A DNA stretch of 64,000 nucleotides, taken from contig NC_066287.1 in assembly GCF_905404315.1 (NCBI RefSeq), forward strand, positions 10,416,001 through 10,480,000, written 5' to 3'. The position numbers were made by a program, and so were the translations under genes. The number at the start of each line of letters is the position of its first letter. Within the stretch, counting starts at the first letter, position 1. A model generated the notes under the pieces. It had not been told where the DNA came from and searched no databases. It saw only the letters and a list, made by a program, of their open reading frames with translations. This document shows, one piece after another, positions 37,501-48,578 of this stretch. This DNA comes from Leptidea sinapis (Eukaryota; Arthropoda; Insecta; Lepidoptera; Pieridae).

Positions 37501-40500
37501 TTAATAATGTATTCTAAAATGATCTGTGATTAAGTTTTAGGAATAAGATAACTAAAACTCTGCTTAAAATCTTCAAAATTATCCGCGGCTTGCAATTGGA
37601 TTAGAATAAGATTAACTTTTTTGTTTCAGTTCTGAGTTAGAAGAAGTTTACGAACAATTCAATAATTGGTTAAATGACCCTATTGTTGATAATGAGTCAG
37701 GAGACAACAAAAACCGGGAACTTGATTCCAGAGATTTGGCTGTAATAAGGTTACAAAAATTAACTATCAGTTCTTCTTCACTTTTATTTTTGTTATTTCT
37801 TGTATGTACATACCTTTAAGTTGTCGAGAAAATTCAGAGATGCGTTTTATTCCTAAATTAATTAAATTAAACAATAAATTTTAAAATAAAAGGTATTTGT
37901 AGATTTGCAGGATCGCTATTGAAAAGGACGCTAAGTGAATCAATGGCTAGCGGCGCGACCGGAGTTGGGTCGACAGAAGCGGAAGCAGCAGAATTATATG
38001 GACGGGATTCGAGGGAGAGAGTAGCCCCTCGACGTTTGGCCTTAGCGGCAAGGTCTTTGTCGCTTGAACTAGCAAGGCACCGACATCGACTGGCTGCGCA
38101 TTTGGTAAGGTTTTCCTCACTTATAAATAGATAAAGCTAAAACTAAACTTAAATATAACGTTAATAGTTTAGCATTTCAAATCAGTTTTGTATATAAAAT
38201 TGTTAAAGTATTGTAAAATTTGTACAACAAGAATCTTCTAAGCATGAAATCCCTGTGCTTACGCTTATGCACTTGATACTTATATCGGCTCCAGATTTTT
38301 TTTATGAAACTAAGGGACGAGACGAGCAGGACGTTGCCCTGTCCATTACAATGCGGTGCCGCTCAGAATTCTTGAATAACCCCAAAAATTCTGAGCGGCA
38401 CTACAATAATTGCGCTTGTCACCTTCAGACATGAGATGTTAAGTCATTTGCCCAGTAATTTCACTAGCTACGGCCTCCTTCAGACCGAAATACAGTAATG
38501 CTTACACATTACTGCTTCATGGCAGAAATAGGTGCCGTTGTGGTACCCATAATCTAGCTGGCATCCTGTGCAAAGGAGCCCACTGGTAATTTAATGCAAA
38601 ACCTGAGTTTGACGATGATATATTTTGGCAGAGAGATAAAGTTAAAGAATCTATACCGGAAGAGATAGTTCGACAATCAGAGAGTCCAATTTTGAAGACC
38701 GATTCAAATAGTTTCTGCTCCAGTTCGGCTTCCAGTTGCACAACGCAGTTATCCAATGATAGAAAACAATTTAATGATCGAAAGAAAAAGCTAAATTGGG
38801 TTGTAAATATGATCGTAGAGACGATTGAGGAGACGGTCGTTTGTGAACCAGTTACGATTAAAATAAAGAAACCTAAGGTCAGATTTGTTCTGCCTCTGTC
38901 GCTAATTTTGTTTCGACTTCTGTGATTCCACTAACTACCACTTCGTCACATATTCAAGCCCATTTCATAAACTTTCACAGCACCTTTTTATTAAAGCCTT
39001 AGGTTTTTTAAGCCACAATCCTTTTTCTGTTTCTTGAACTTTACTAACATACACGAGCATATAGCATAAAACATAGCAATAATTTAAAATACACCATTTT
39101 TCAATTAAGTATAACCTAAATAATTAACATCGTACAACATATTGCTTGCTGCAAATTCCTTAGACTGTTAAATAAACTATTTTTCATAATAATATTACCC
39201 TGTTTTATCGCGTGTTAATAGAATATAGAAATATTTTTTTATTTCGGAAACTTACAGCAATTTTTACAAATTTTACACAACAAATAGATTAATAAATGCT
39301 AATTACAAGCTTCCACATATGTTTTTAAATTGCTTAAGCTCAGATTAATATATAACACAGATAATACTGTAACATAAAATAGGTTCTAACTTATGAGATT
39401 AAGTGCTTCTTTTTTTTATGTTAGACTTACATCGATACTGTCTTTGGTAAGCACATTCTTAGCTACACGAGGACTACAAGTAAAGAGGTCAAAACGGTCA
39501 TCATGGTTAAGCTTGTTGAACTGCCGCATGCAACGAGGGAAAAAGCTATTTTTCCGGTAGTTAGTGTGGCTGGAATCTATGCTAAACAAAGCCGGTTTCC
39601 TAAGAGTATATTTTATAGCAGGGATTTCAAATTTGAGACCCGTACTCTAGATGACTACGTACATAGCCGCAATAGATAATTTTTATAGTTTCCATTCTTT
39701 TAAAATTCTGTGAAGCACGAATAATAAATCCAAGAGCCTAAAAGGCTCTATTTAACAGCATTAACATGGTCATCGAACATTAATTTATTGTCATGAATTA
39801 CACCTAGATCTTTAGTATTTTTTATAACAGCTAAATTTTGATTTTTAATCTTATAGTTATATTCAAAAACGTTTCGTTATATTCTAGGACATAGGTAGGA
39901 CGTGTTTAAAAAGTAAAAAATACAGAGCACTATTGATAAAATTTACTTTCAATATTGCCATGGATGTATATTATAGTGTGACAGTTACATCGCATTAGTA
40001 TATATTATGATACAAGTGAGTTAAGTTACTCATTATACACGAGGCTGTGGGTTGCAGCCCGAGCCGTAGTCGAGGGCGTAAATCAGCCGAGTCTCTAGTG
40101 AGCAAGCTGCTCACGAGTTTCATACGCAATGTTTCAACACATTTGCGAGGAAAAAGCAAACATGTATTTACCACCCAGCAACAAATAAAATTTGAAAATT
40201 ATGGCCAGCCTAGCTAAACTCTCTAAGAACTACTAAGAAAAAAGCGATTGTATGAAACGTGCAGTGATAGATAGATTGACAGAGGACGGCTATAATCTTG
40301 TAAAAAACGGAGATAGCTGAAATCCACGTTTTAAGCAACCATTCGCTTTCAAACTTAGCCGGATTATTCTTCGTCGCCACATTGTACTATTTCAAACTTA
40401 TGTCAAATCTCACTGCACGTTTCATATTAAACTCAATTTCAATTTTTACTTAGGCAGGCCCACCTCTTATTTGGTACGTAAATTACATCCACTTTGATGT

Positions 40501-42983
40501 AAGGTGAATGACCAATAGCCATACAGCCTACTTCAAAATTATATTTTTAGTGATTAAATGAAAGATATATTTTAAAACAAACTATCGTGAAGTATAAATA
40601 AATTGACAATAATAATCAAATAAAATTTTATGAACGATGTGGGAGTCGAGCCCACGACCTCCGGCGTTCCGTGCCGGTGTAGAGCACCGGGCCAACTGGG
40701 CTAACCGTTCGAGTGATGTATCGTCATAAAATCTTGTATGCTTTGTTCAACTCTCAGGTTGTGGCAATAATAAAGGTTTTTCGTCCTCATTAGGGACACA
40801 TTTATTTATTTGAATAAGTAAATGGTTTTTCAGCGGCATAAAACCACTTTGTTGTTACAAAAAAACTGTACTACCCGGTTAAATTGAAAATGCTCTGCTT
40901 ACTCTCATATAATTTGCAGTTAGGTACTAACTTAACTTTGTAGGGATAACTCTATTATGCACTAGTGTGTAATATAATAAAATTATGCACGCGTGTGTTA
41001 AAGTTCGGTTTATGGACCTAAGAACGATGTAATAAGGCTCACTTTACGAGCAAGTGCGTTGAATAAATAATTTCCTTAACCATGCCTGCAAAGCATTCCT
41101 GTCTGCGAGTTATGACAAAAATAAACCATTCTTGTAGAATATCATTTATTACGCCACTAACCAATATGATTTTTAGCTACTAAACAAGAAGTTTTTCAAA
41201 GATAGATAGTTAATTGAGGTTTTTGGCACAATATAGGCATAGGCCCCCTGAAAACGTGATCTAGAACGAGGTAACGAACGTAACGTCGGATTAACTGAAT
41301 AATCAAAATGTAACTTTTACGCAAAACTAATGCAAAAATACAATTACTTGCATTTTAATCTTTCAAAAACTGTTTTATGTAAATTAGAAGTAGGTAATAA
41401 ACATATTGTGGTACTTATAATCTTGAAATGTCGTAGAACCAAAATCGTAATTTAGAAAGTACAAAAAATGGACGTTTAAAGAGAAAGATTAATAAATTTC
41501 AGCTGAACGAGTTAGCGAACAAAATAGTAGCGGGAGGGACTACCAAAGCCGTGGCGACGGGCAACTGGGGCTGCGGTCATCGTCTGCGAGGGCATCCGCA
41601 GCTCAAATTGTTGCTCCAGTGGATGTCTGCGAGCGTTGCCGGAGTGCCAGCTCTCTTCTACTATACTTTCGGGAATGAAAAATTGTTTAAGGTATAGCTG
41701 GCCGATCCGTTGACCGAAATAGTTTTCAGTAGCCTTATTGAGGCGCGAAGATAGTACTTTGAACATTCTCCGCGCCTCTGGGCCCCACAGGCCAAGTGTC
41801 TCGACACCAAACGCCACAATGATGTAAGACTCACTGAGACCGATATATTTGCGACGTTTGCTGTCTTCGGCAGTCGAAGCAGCAGCCCAAAGCCATACTC
41901 ATGATTGTATGCTCTATCGCTCATGTTTTACTTTTCCTTCGTTCATTTAAGTACTGTAAATTGAGCGGACAATACTTGTAGGTATACTTCATTGACGTAC
42001 AAAGAATTACTAGACTCACAGCCACGCTCAAAAATTGTCAGAAACAAAACTCTGCGTACGCGTTGTTTAGGCAGAGTTTTCGTTCAGTTTTGTTTTAACC
42101 GCGCTTTGAATACAACACCACGCAATGACAAAGTGTTCAGTAAAAGACTGTCCAAATAATAGCATGCTTATAAACTTAAAAAGGATTAAGTGTCGTATTT
42201 CGGGTAAATTACATTTTAATTGCTAAAATAACATACATCGCCGACGAAATATGCGAACAAGATGTCCGTCATTTCGCGCCTTAACCGATGAGCTTCTCAT
42301 GAGCGTATACAATAAACTTTGAAAATTACTGCCATGAAATAAAGTGTTAATTTGAATGAATGTTTTAATGGTATCAGTATAAGATAATGTATACGTTTAT
42401 ACAACGCCGCACGGACAATTTTGACGACATTTTTTATTGGCGATTGGGAGTCTAGTTCTTTATAATACGTCAATGGTATACCTGCATTGTCTCTTGAAAT
42501 ATTTACTTAATTGATTTTCAATATAAGAGGAAACGGTTTATACGCCCACATGTAAGTGCCGAGTTTAATCAATCCCAGTAAGCCTCCATTAGTCGACTCG
42601 AGCCTCCCTTACCAGAGCGAGTGTTTCATAACCGTGCCTGACGTCTCAGGCTCATTCAGTACCCACACCGCCACCACTTCAGACATTATTGTTACAGATA
42701 ATAAAAAACCTAAATGAATTTAAAAATTCGGAAATATTTTCACGTGTGGCAGCCCCAAAGGGATATCGGGTGAGTATAATAAGTTGATATTCCTAAAAAG
42801 TTGTTTTTTTTCCAGTTGGACACACTTGTGAGGGTGTTAGTGGACAGAAAATGGACAGTCGGACAGCTGGCGAAAGCGGTCCTCAAGTACGCACGACAAT
42901 ACCTTCACGAACCCAATGTCATACCAGAGAATCACTCACTTTTCGACGAGTTGATCGGCATTGAGAAAATACCAGATGATTAA
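28501..42983 (+). CDS. PARG-fold protein, probable pseudoenzyme (16 exons, about 941 aa)
   Basis: Exons: 28501-28631, 31519-31715, 32180-32321, 33588-33681, 34254-34433, 35485-35649, 35722-35891, 35965-36167, 36259-36477, 36997-37234, 37310-37447, 37630-37749, 37903-38104, 38608-38877, 41503-41691, 42816-42983. All joins are GT/AG with matching phases and total 2826 nt. Blocks shared with poly(ADP-ribose) glycohydrolase, in order: LPCDLPWW (res. 6-13), AHAFFSTFPKRTLK (exon 3), KLKSLLYYYEWL (exon 4), IGGDVLIDGESQES (237-250), MMPELLPAML, NILRELNKSLLAF (326-338), ATGNWGCG (841-848), LFYYTFGNEKLFK. PARG removes poly(ADP-ribose) through its GGG...QEE loop; here GGG is GGD and the catalytic second Glu is Ser250, so activity is doubtful. 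About 490 residues are inserted between 340 and 838. Less sure are the starts of exon 8 (35962 or 35965) and exon 14. The ATG lies directly behind an acceptor, so an upstream non-coding exon is expected. Confidence 0.85.
28957..29273 (-). mobile_element. non-autonomous Helitron (intron 1 of the PARG-like gene)
   Basis: Begins CCAGCTGACCCAGCAAACG and ends GAATTTTATATATTAGA. It closely matches 23863-24180. The terminal CTAG is altered to CCAG. Confidence 0.6.
29430..29650. repeat. dispersed repeat, inverted relative to 45755-45965
   Basis: ACTGTAACTGATTTTGATTG, AGCCACACTTGGCTCTAGCT and ATCGGGCTGTCAGG reappear as reverse complements at 45755-45965. It is about 210 bp with no ORF and lies in intron 1 of the PARG-like gene. 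Confidence 0.6.
30340..30900 (+). pseudogene. Tc1/mariner-type transposase remnant
   Basis: In shifting plus frames, 30590-30770 encodes SIFV, an in-frame TAG, then DNARAYTAGII, and further on LSKLGITVMSWSARSPDMNL followed by IQHLWEE. These are the second Asp block and the Glu block of Tc1-like DDE transposases. Stops and frameshifts show it is dead. It lies in intron 1 of the PARG-like gene. Confidence 0.65.
30930..31135 (-). mobile_element. non-LTR retrotransposon ORF2 C-terminal fragment (decayed)
   Basis: The minus strand encodes AKLKWQWAGYIVRQTDGCW, a frameshift, then GRPPTRWTDDMVKITG and QDRSSWKSLEEAFVQQW, a common C-terminus of insect endonuclease/reverse transcriptase elements. Confidence 0.65.
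33728..33790 (-). repeat. tail fragment of the tRNA-derived SINE
   Basis: ACACAAATTATTATGTTGCC and CTAAACTAGGCATAGTCTGT match the tail of the SINE at 62-300 in inverted orientation. Confidence 0.5.
33801..34224 (+). repeat. 57-bp minisatellite, about 7.4 units
   Basis: Each unit resembles TTGGTGAAACTCACAAATA, CACGCATTCGATCACACTGA, TTCACCTTTCGGTATAA. Units differ at scattered positions. The array ends about 30 bp before exon 5 of the PARG-like gene, inside intron 4, and stops in a partial unit (TTGTTGAAACTCATAATTATCA). Confidence 0.9.
34938..35232 (-). repeat. SINE-like element S1, copy 7
   Basis: Inverted diverged copy in intron 5 of the PARG-like gene, ending ATAGGAGCCTCCCACTAG. Confidence 0.8.
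35892..38877 (+). other. lineage-specific insert region of the PARG-like gene (exons 8-14)
   Basis: Seven exons encode the residues between the LRELNKSLLAF block and the GNWGCG block; in human PARG these are separated by only about 15-20 residues. The insert is rich in Ser, Glu, Asp and Arg. It has an acidic patch (CNSSDDEYHSANNSFDDG), a charged helix-prone segment (ERRLSFADRLRDALRREAEN), a possible helix LAVIRFAGSLLKRTLSES, an Arg/Leu-rich helix (RRLALAARSLSLELARHRHR) and a lysine patch followed by LNWVVNMIVETIEETVV. I recognise no known domain. Confidence 0.7.
38300..38588 (-). repeat. SINE-like element S1, copy 8, abutting exon 14
   Basis: Inverted copy with a short deletion after GACGAGCAGGACGTTG. 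Its 5' end (GGAGCCCACTGGTAA) lies within about 20 bp of the first codons of exon 14 of the PARG-like gene, leaving no normal pyrimidine tract before that exon. Confidence 0.9.
39410..39890 (-). mobile_element. decayed non-LTR reverse transcriptase fragment
   Basis: The minus strand encodes TKDLGVIHDNKLMFDDHVNA, the usual block after the catalytic part of LINE reverse transcriptases, and further on MRQFNKLNHDDRFDLF. It lies in intron 14 of the PARG-like gene. Confidence 0.6.
40251..40436. mobile_element. MITE (TIR TATGAAACGTGCAGTGA), copy 1
   Basis: Terminal repeats TATGAAACGTGCAGTGA and TCACTGCACGTTTCATA. A related inverted element lies at 58421-58660 (shared TAATCCGGCTAAGTTTGAAA in complement). 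Confidence 0.7.
40612..40790 (-). repeat. tRNA-like SINE family T, copy 2
   Basis: The cloverleaf at 40710-40632 has the same acceptor stem as copy 1, anticodon stem CCGGC/GCCGG around ACGGAAC and T stem GTGGG/CCCAC; the D arm is damaged (GCCCAGTTGGCCCGGTGC). The leader with CTTTGTTCAACTC follows on the plus strand. Confidence 0.65.
41692..41890 (-). mobile_element. retroelement coding fragment abutting exon 15
   Basis: The minus strand is open for KRRKYIGLSESYIIVAFGVE and TLGLWGPEARRMFKVLSSRL, ending GQRIGQLY. I recognise this as a segment common near the 3' end of insect retroelement ORFs. The coding match stops at the donor of exon 15 of the PARG-like gene (41692). Confidence 0.45.
42125..42226 (+). 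CDS. THAP-like zinc-finger start (33 aa), possible transposon relic
   Basis: MTKCSVKDCPNNS resembles the first Cys pair of THAP domains; the reading continues to KCRISG and then stops at TAA. A GTAAAT donor-like word follows CGG, so it could be a first exon. It lies in intron 15 of the PARG-like gene. THAP domains occur in transposases of the P-element group and in host regulators. Weak call. Confidence 0.3.
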   Translation: MTKCSVKDCPNNSMLINLKRIKCRISGKLHFNC

Positions 42984-42989
42984 TTATAG

Positions 42990-45740
42990 ATAACTAAATT
43001 CCGAAGTTAGGTATTCTGAAAATAGAATTGTTAACACGTTGAATGACATAACTCGTTAAAAAGGTTTCTAGGCTTTGCCCTGCTACAAATAAGCCAACCG
43101 AAACAACCCAATTATAAGAAAAAAAAACGTCTAGAGGTAGCAATTTCAGTCGTTGATATGAAGATTTTTATGATTTTGAGTGGTTTGTCATTTATATAAT
43201 GTATTTTCTGCTAATGTTTGAGTACAGTTTTAGATTTTATACACTGAACGCAGATGGCAAATAAAATTTGTTGCAAAAATTGCTAGTGCTAAAGTTATCT
43301 GGTTCATTGCGCATAAACGGCCGTTTATGCACCGTTATTTTGAGTAGCTTACAATTTCAAAAAACTAGGAATGCGACCGAACAAACAACCCAACCTTCGG
43401 TAGCGCGAGCTCAAATATACTAAAGTAATATGAATAAATACTTTTTGCAAGGTCCTAGCTTAAAATCTGTGACTGCAAAATATATAAAAATGACACATGA
43501 CATTGACGGATTGAGTTCACTTAATTTTGTTCCTACCTGCGTCCTGCTGTAATAATTTTAAATTTTCATTCGAACAGTACAATGCTTACGCAGGTAAAAT
43601 ATGACTTTAAAATCGCTTTAATTTTATTATTTTACGCCGCCAAAGATTATTAAGAATTTATTTGGCTAACAAAATCTATACGGTCTACGTCTCGATCGTT
43701 AATTTAATCAATAATGTCAAATGTGTTAAAGATGATTTTTCATTGATCCTCATTTACTTAATTCATAATGTGTATTGAAATGTTCAAATTGTTTTTTCAT
43801 TAGGTAAATTATTATTTGCCATTTTGTATGGTAATCTCAATGCTCAATTAAAGCAACCAAACTTCGATGCATTTACGAGTTTTTATACAAATATTATATT
43901 TATATGGTACCTCGGATTTAAGGGTCAATACGGGGTGCGTAGATAAATTATATATTTTTAACTTGGTTAACTCAATTCATACTGATATTTTGATAATAAT
44001 AATTCTATTATAAGCAACGAGATACTAATCTATACCTAAATAAAACTTAAGTCTTATGAAATCTCAATCATCATTCAATATTACTCTAGATTTACTATGC
44101 ACCTCGTTTTAATGTAGATAACAACCTTAAAAATAAACATTATAAATATGATGACTGGCCATGGCTTTGTTAATGCAAAGCGTCGTAAACATTTTGTTTA
44201 GCAACAAAGTTGAATCAACGTGTTGCGGAGTTGCTGTCATGTTGCGAATGTTTACAGAAATCATCTGTAATTATTAATAAATGTTGCCGTGTTTGCATCC
44301 AGTTTATAAATATAGAAATGTCGAACAATCATAAGATCATGTAATAAATAAAACTACATCAATAATAAGATTTATTATGGGATTATTCAAGCAAGGAATA
44401 TAAGCATAAAAACAAAAGAACGATGCATTTTCAAGCTCCAAATATACTTACAACAAAACAAATAATAAATCTAATCTTATGCATCAGATACAGAGAAAAT
44501 ATATAATTTACTTCCTCGGGCAACATTTTAACGCAATTGACCAAAACTGGCGTGTCGACAAGCTATTTTGATTTAAGCAAAGTTTCTAGAAACATTCCCG
44601 CCGTACATCGACTATTGCTAAACAAATGTGTAAAGAATACAGGCTTTAATTTATGAGATATTCACAGAAAGCAATATTATCTCTGTTATAAAAATCGAGG
44701 ATTTGTCACAGAACATATTTTGTAGTAATATTCTTTGTTTTACGTTTGATTACATGGCAACATTGAATATAATAATAACCATCATTAGTTATCTTTTAAT
44801 AAGGAATGTAAAACATTTTACAGTAACATTAATTTGTACATTTAAATAGTATCTACGAATAAATCCGTGCACGTTACCATGACAACCTCAAGGAACGCGA
44901 CTTCCCGAACTTGTTTCTCAACTTGGCCTGGAGTACATTTAACACATTTAGGCCAAGGGTGTTATTACGTCACCTTGCACTGGTCTCAAGCTATGGTGCA
45001 CGATAAATAAAATAATACTTATGTTGTTCTTAAAATTGTACTGTAAATAACGTTGATATTGATACAATTTATACGTGAATAAATCTTAGTGGAACTCTCA
45101 TCCCTGTTTACTTATGTAAGTAACTCTGTGTGTGTACATTTAGGTCAGATTGAGATTATAATCATTAACACATGTTACAATATGTGTGACAATGCAGGCA
45201 ATTAATATGTGCACAGATTCTATAAAGAGGTCTTCCAGTCTCAATGTGTCCAAAGTTTAACAACCACTTTATGTAACCATTTTTAAATAACGATGCGAAA
45301 TAAATAATACGTGCGTCACCAACTTTTTTTATTTATTACTGTCTGTTTTACTTAGATACCACTGACCTGTATCAATACCACTGGACAGACTGTTCCATAT
45401 AATTTGACAGAAAAATTTTTGTGTCTATTTTAAGCGCCACTGGCGAGCGTCCAGAGAACTAACTTTGACGTATAATACAAATAGCTGCGATATTTTTGCA
45501 TTTTGAATAAATTTCGTTCTTTTTCCGTGTTACTTATACTTCAAGAATCAAAGTTATAAAGTACACATTTTTTTTTGTAACTAGTTTCCCACCATATATT
45601 GATGATTGCTAAGGTTGTCATCACTAGTTTTAGTACCACAGACTCTCGTTACAAGGCCAACAGCGCCAAAATGGCGAATATCAAAAAGGCGCAAAAGTAG
45701 CACCCAGTCCAGTGGAGGTCATTGCTAGATACTGTTAATA
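42990..45740. other. intergenic, no gene seen
   Basis: AT-rich sequence. AATAAAATTTG near 43260 could serve as a poly(A) signal for the PARG-like gene. No ORF with a recognisable feature. Confidence 0.4.
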
Positions 45741-45754
45741 TCATAGACTTAAGA

Positions 45755-45965
45755 TAATAGAGTATTAGCGTATGGGCGACCTGACAGCCCGAAAATATGT
45801 AATCAATTTGTCTAGTGTGCTTTAGCTAGTTCAATATTCAAAATCCTAAGGAGCTAATACCAAGCGTGGCTGACTGTTTACGACTTGTCAATCAAAATCG
45901 GTTACAGTAACTATACTATCTTGCTGTACCTCCTTTAGAGATTTTCTTCTCTCTAGCACTATTAC
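45755..45965. repeat. dispersed repeat, inverted partner of 29430-29650
   Basis: Contains GACCTGACAGCCCG, CTTGTCAATCAAAATCGG and TTCTTCTCTCTAGCACTA, matching the reverse complement of 29430-29650. Confidence 0.6.
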
Positions 45966-46439
45966 GCCAGTTTATTGTAATTCTGCGGTTTCAGCTGTGA
46001 CAACTCAAATAATGAGAGGCAATGCTTTTGTGGTTTTTTCAGAGATAATCCTTTTGATAACGGGAAACACCATTTTTAAGTAATACCTACAATTACAAAT
46101 GAAACAATGATTGAAATTGTCGTTGATTTCTTTTATGCGATCAGCAATAAAATATAAAATTTTGAAGGATCTTAATTATTCTTAGTGTTCAAAACTAATC
46201 GTTTAAACATCACTACAGTATGCTTTAAAAAAATCGTCTAATAAAGTAAAAACAACGTACCTACTTACATCTGAATAATTGTCCACCTATTAATTTAGTT
46301 AATAAATTAAAAGTTGGCACTATTAGGATAAGTAGTGTAACTAATATTTTCCTTAATTTAATTAAATTTTAAGATAATATCTTTAAATTTATGAAAATGT
46401 TACATTTACAGAATACTTACCAAGTTTCAACAGTATAAG

Positions 46440-46560
46440 TTCTGATAGTTTTGGAAAAAAGTGGCTGTGACCTACACAGACAAACAAACTGACAAGACGA
46501 ATCTATAAGGGTTCAGTTTTTTGCCATTTTGCTACGGAACCCTAAAAAGATTATATAAGG
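46440..46560 (+). mobile_element. retroelement tail fragment
   Basis: ACAGACAAACAAACTGACAA, ATCTATAAGGGTTCAG and GCTACGGAACCCTAAAAA form a tail very common in insect repeats. No coding part is attached. Confidence 0.5.
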
Positions 46561-46989
46561 ATGTGTATAGCAACATTAGACAAATTATGAAACATGAAAT
46601 AATTTAAAATATACTCCATTTTACACTTACACTTTTTATCTATCTTGTAGTTTTTATATAGCTCGCTTTACTAGCCATCTCTAACCTACTAGAACTCATA
46701 TTCGTTAAACGGACCTGCTTTGGAAGACAAACGAAAACTATAAGAAAGGAACAAAACACATACATGCTCTTAACAAACTCATAAAATAAAAACTCATTAA
46801 CTTAAAATCATTATTTAATAATAGCATTTTTACAAAATGGAAAGATTGAGACAACAATATTTAAATGTAGACACTAAAATATGATGACAAACTCTTTATG
46901 GTACTTTGAGATAAGAAATATTATTTTTTTACGAATATGTTCATGAACTGTACAGTCTTGAGTTAATAGATTGATAGTCCCTTGCAAGA

Positions 46990-47285
46990 CCCATATAAAA
47001 AAAAATATGTGTGTGTACTTATGTATGCACTCGAGAAGTTATACTATTTTGGCCTAACAAAGCAATAATCCTTAAAATTATTTATTCCTCGTGCTATTCT
47101 ACGTTTGTAGAAAGAACAATATTGTAAAAATCTTGCAACGATGGCTTTGACAATTAATTATTAAATAACGAATACGAATTTACGGGCTTGAACCTTTTGC
47201 CTATCCTAATAATGGACGAAGAAACCAAAAAAAAAAACGAATGTCGCAAACGTCAGAAAATTTTAGGAACCAACTTCACCCTGCT
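46990..47285. repeat. dispersed repeat R-A, copy 2
   Basis: About 85-90 percent alike by eye to 680-975 over its full length. Confidence 0.7.
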
Positions 47286-47967
47286 ACAGTGATACGCGCG
47301 CATCTTAAAATTTCACTCTCATCATTTTTTCATAACGCGCCTAAAGAAACTTCAATAGTAGATTTTACAACGAATGCACAAAACGAAAATTTTTTTTTTA
47401 TCCGAGACTTAGGCGAGGGCTGATAGTAATGTAGAGGATAAAAAGGTTTTGTGGACGAGTAATAAACTCTGCTTTTCATTTCGATTGCGAGGAAATCAAA
47501 CAATAGGATAACATGGACATTTTTAACAAATTTTAAGAAATTAATAAACGCACGAAAAACCAAGACCTGATTCCCGCCGCTTTTACGACATTGATATTAG
47601 GCTTGGGCTCCAGACTTATACAGCCTACTATTGAATTAATTTGGTAATATATATATTTTTTTAATTAATTAAATAACCTACCATATTTTAATTTAAATTT
47701 TAATAACTTTTATGTCTTAAAAACACATGAGGCAAATAAATTAAAGTAAATATTAAAAAATTACAAATTCTATCTCTGAACTTTTTATTGTGTTTGGCTG
47801 TATTTAGATTTAATTTAATTATAGAGACATTTATGGGTAGATCCTTTTGTGCACTTGTGCACAAAAATCGATTTTGTGCAGCCTATATCGTGCACAAATA
47901 ACCAATTTCAGAGCATGAGAAGTGAAAAAATATGTTTTTAAACTTTTATCATCGCGGAACCTCAACA

Positions 47968-48164
47968 TTGTAATTATTATGACGGGCACTCACGATATAA
48001 ACTTTATATATTTGATGCCGATATTTCGATCCAATTGCATGAATCGTGGTTACGGCGGAACTGCGCTGAACACTTGTCACATGTGTTCATGCAATTGGAT
48101 CGATATATCGGCATCAAATAAAATAATAAATATCGTGAATACCCGTCATAATAATTACAACTTC
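47968..48164. mobile_element. fold-back MITE with 75-bp arms
   Basis: The left arm (TTGTAATTATTATGACGGG, then ATTTGATGCCGATAT and CGATCCAATTGCATGAA) is the reverse complement of the right arm, with about 40 nt of loop between. Either strand folds into one long hairpin. The ORF across it is not a gene. Confidence 0.8.
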
Positions 48165-48388
48165 AAAAATGTTGAACGTTAAGTATTCTATCATTGGTAA
48201 ACTAAAACATTTACTGTGTTATTATATAAAAAAATTAAACATCTGTTGGACATTTGTTTTAAAAAAGTTCAACATGTGTTGAACATTTGTTTTAAAAAAG
48301 TTCTCTTTCTATGGCTCCCGTGGAAGGTATACCACAAGTTTGCCAATGTCACGTTAAAGTAGACCATCAAGCTTAGAGTATTTTATTT

Positions 48389-48578
48389 ATCTTTGGACCT
48401 TGCTTATATTTAAACAGACATTGACAGCTGACAACAATAATGTGTTATTACAAAAAAGTTAAACATTTCTTTCAAAAAAGTTCTATTACAATACTGTGTC
48501 TTTCTGTTGTTTAACGTTCATCAATCTTTGGACACTGCTTATATTTTAAACAGACATTGACAGCTGACAACAATAATT
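48389..48578 (+). repeat. direct repeat of a 55-bp unit
   Basis: ATCTTTGGACCTTGCTTATA with TAAACAGACATTGACAGCTG and ACAACAATAAT occurs at 48389-48443 and again at 48524-48578. The spacer holds AAAAAAGTTAAACATT words, also repeated just upstream at 48240-48300. Confidence 0.7.

Noticed and set aside
41512..41817. Minus-strand ORF across exon 15 of the PARG-like gene
   Set aside because: Its left half is antisense to the conserved GNWGCG exon; only the right half (from 41692) is a retroelement reading.
47922..48182. 86-residue plus-strand ORF
   Set aside because: It runs through a fold-back MITE; both halves are reverse complements of each other.
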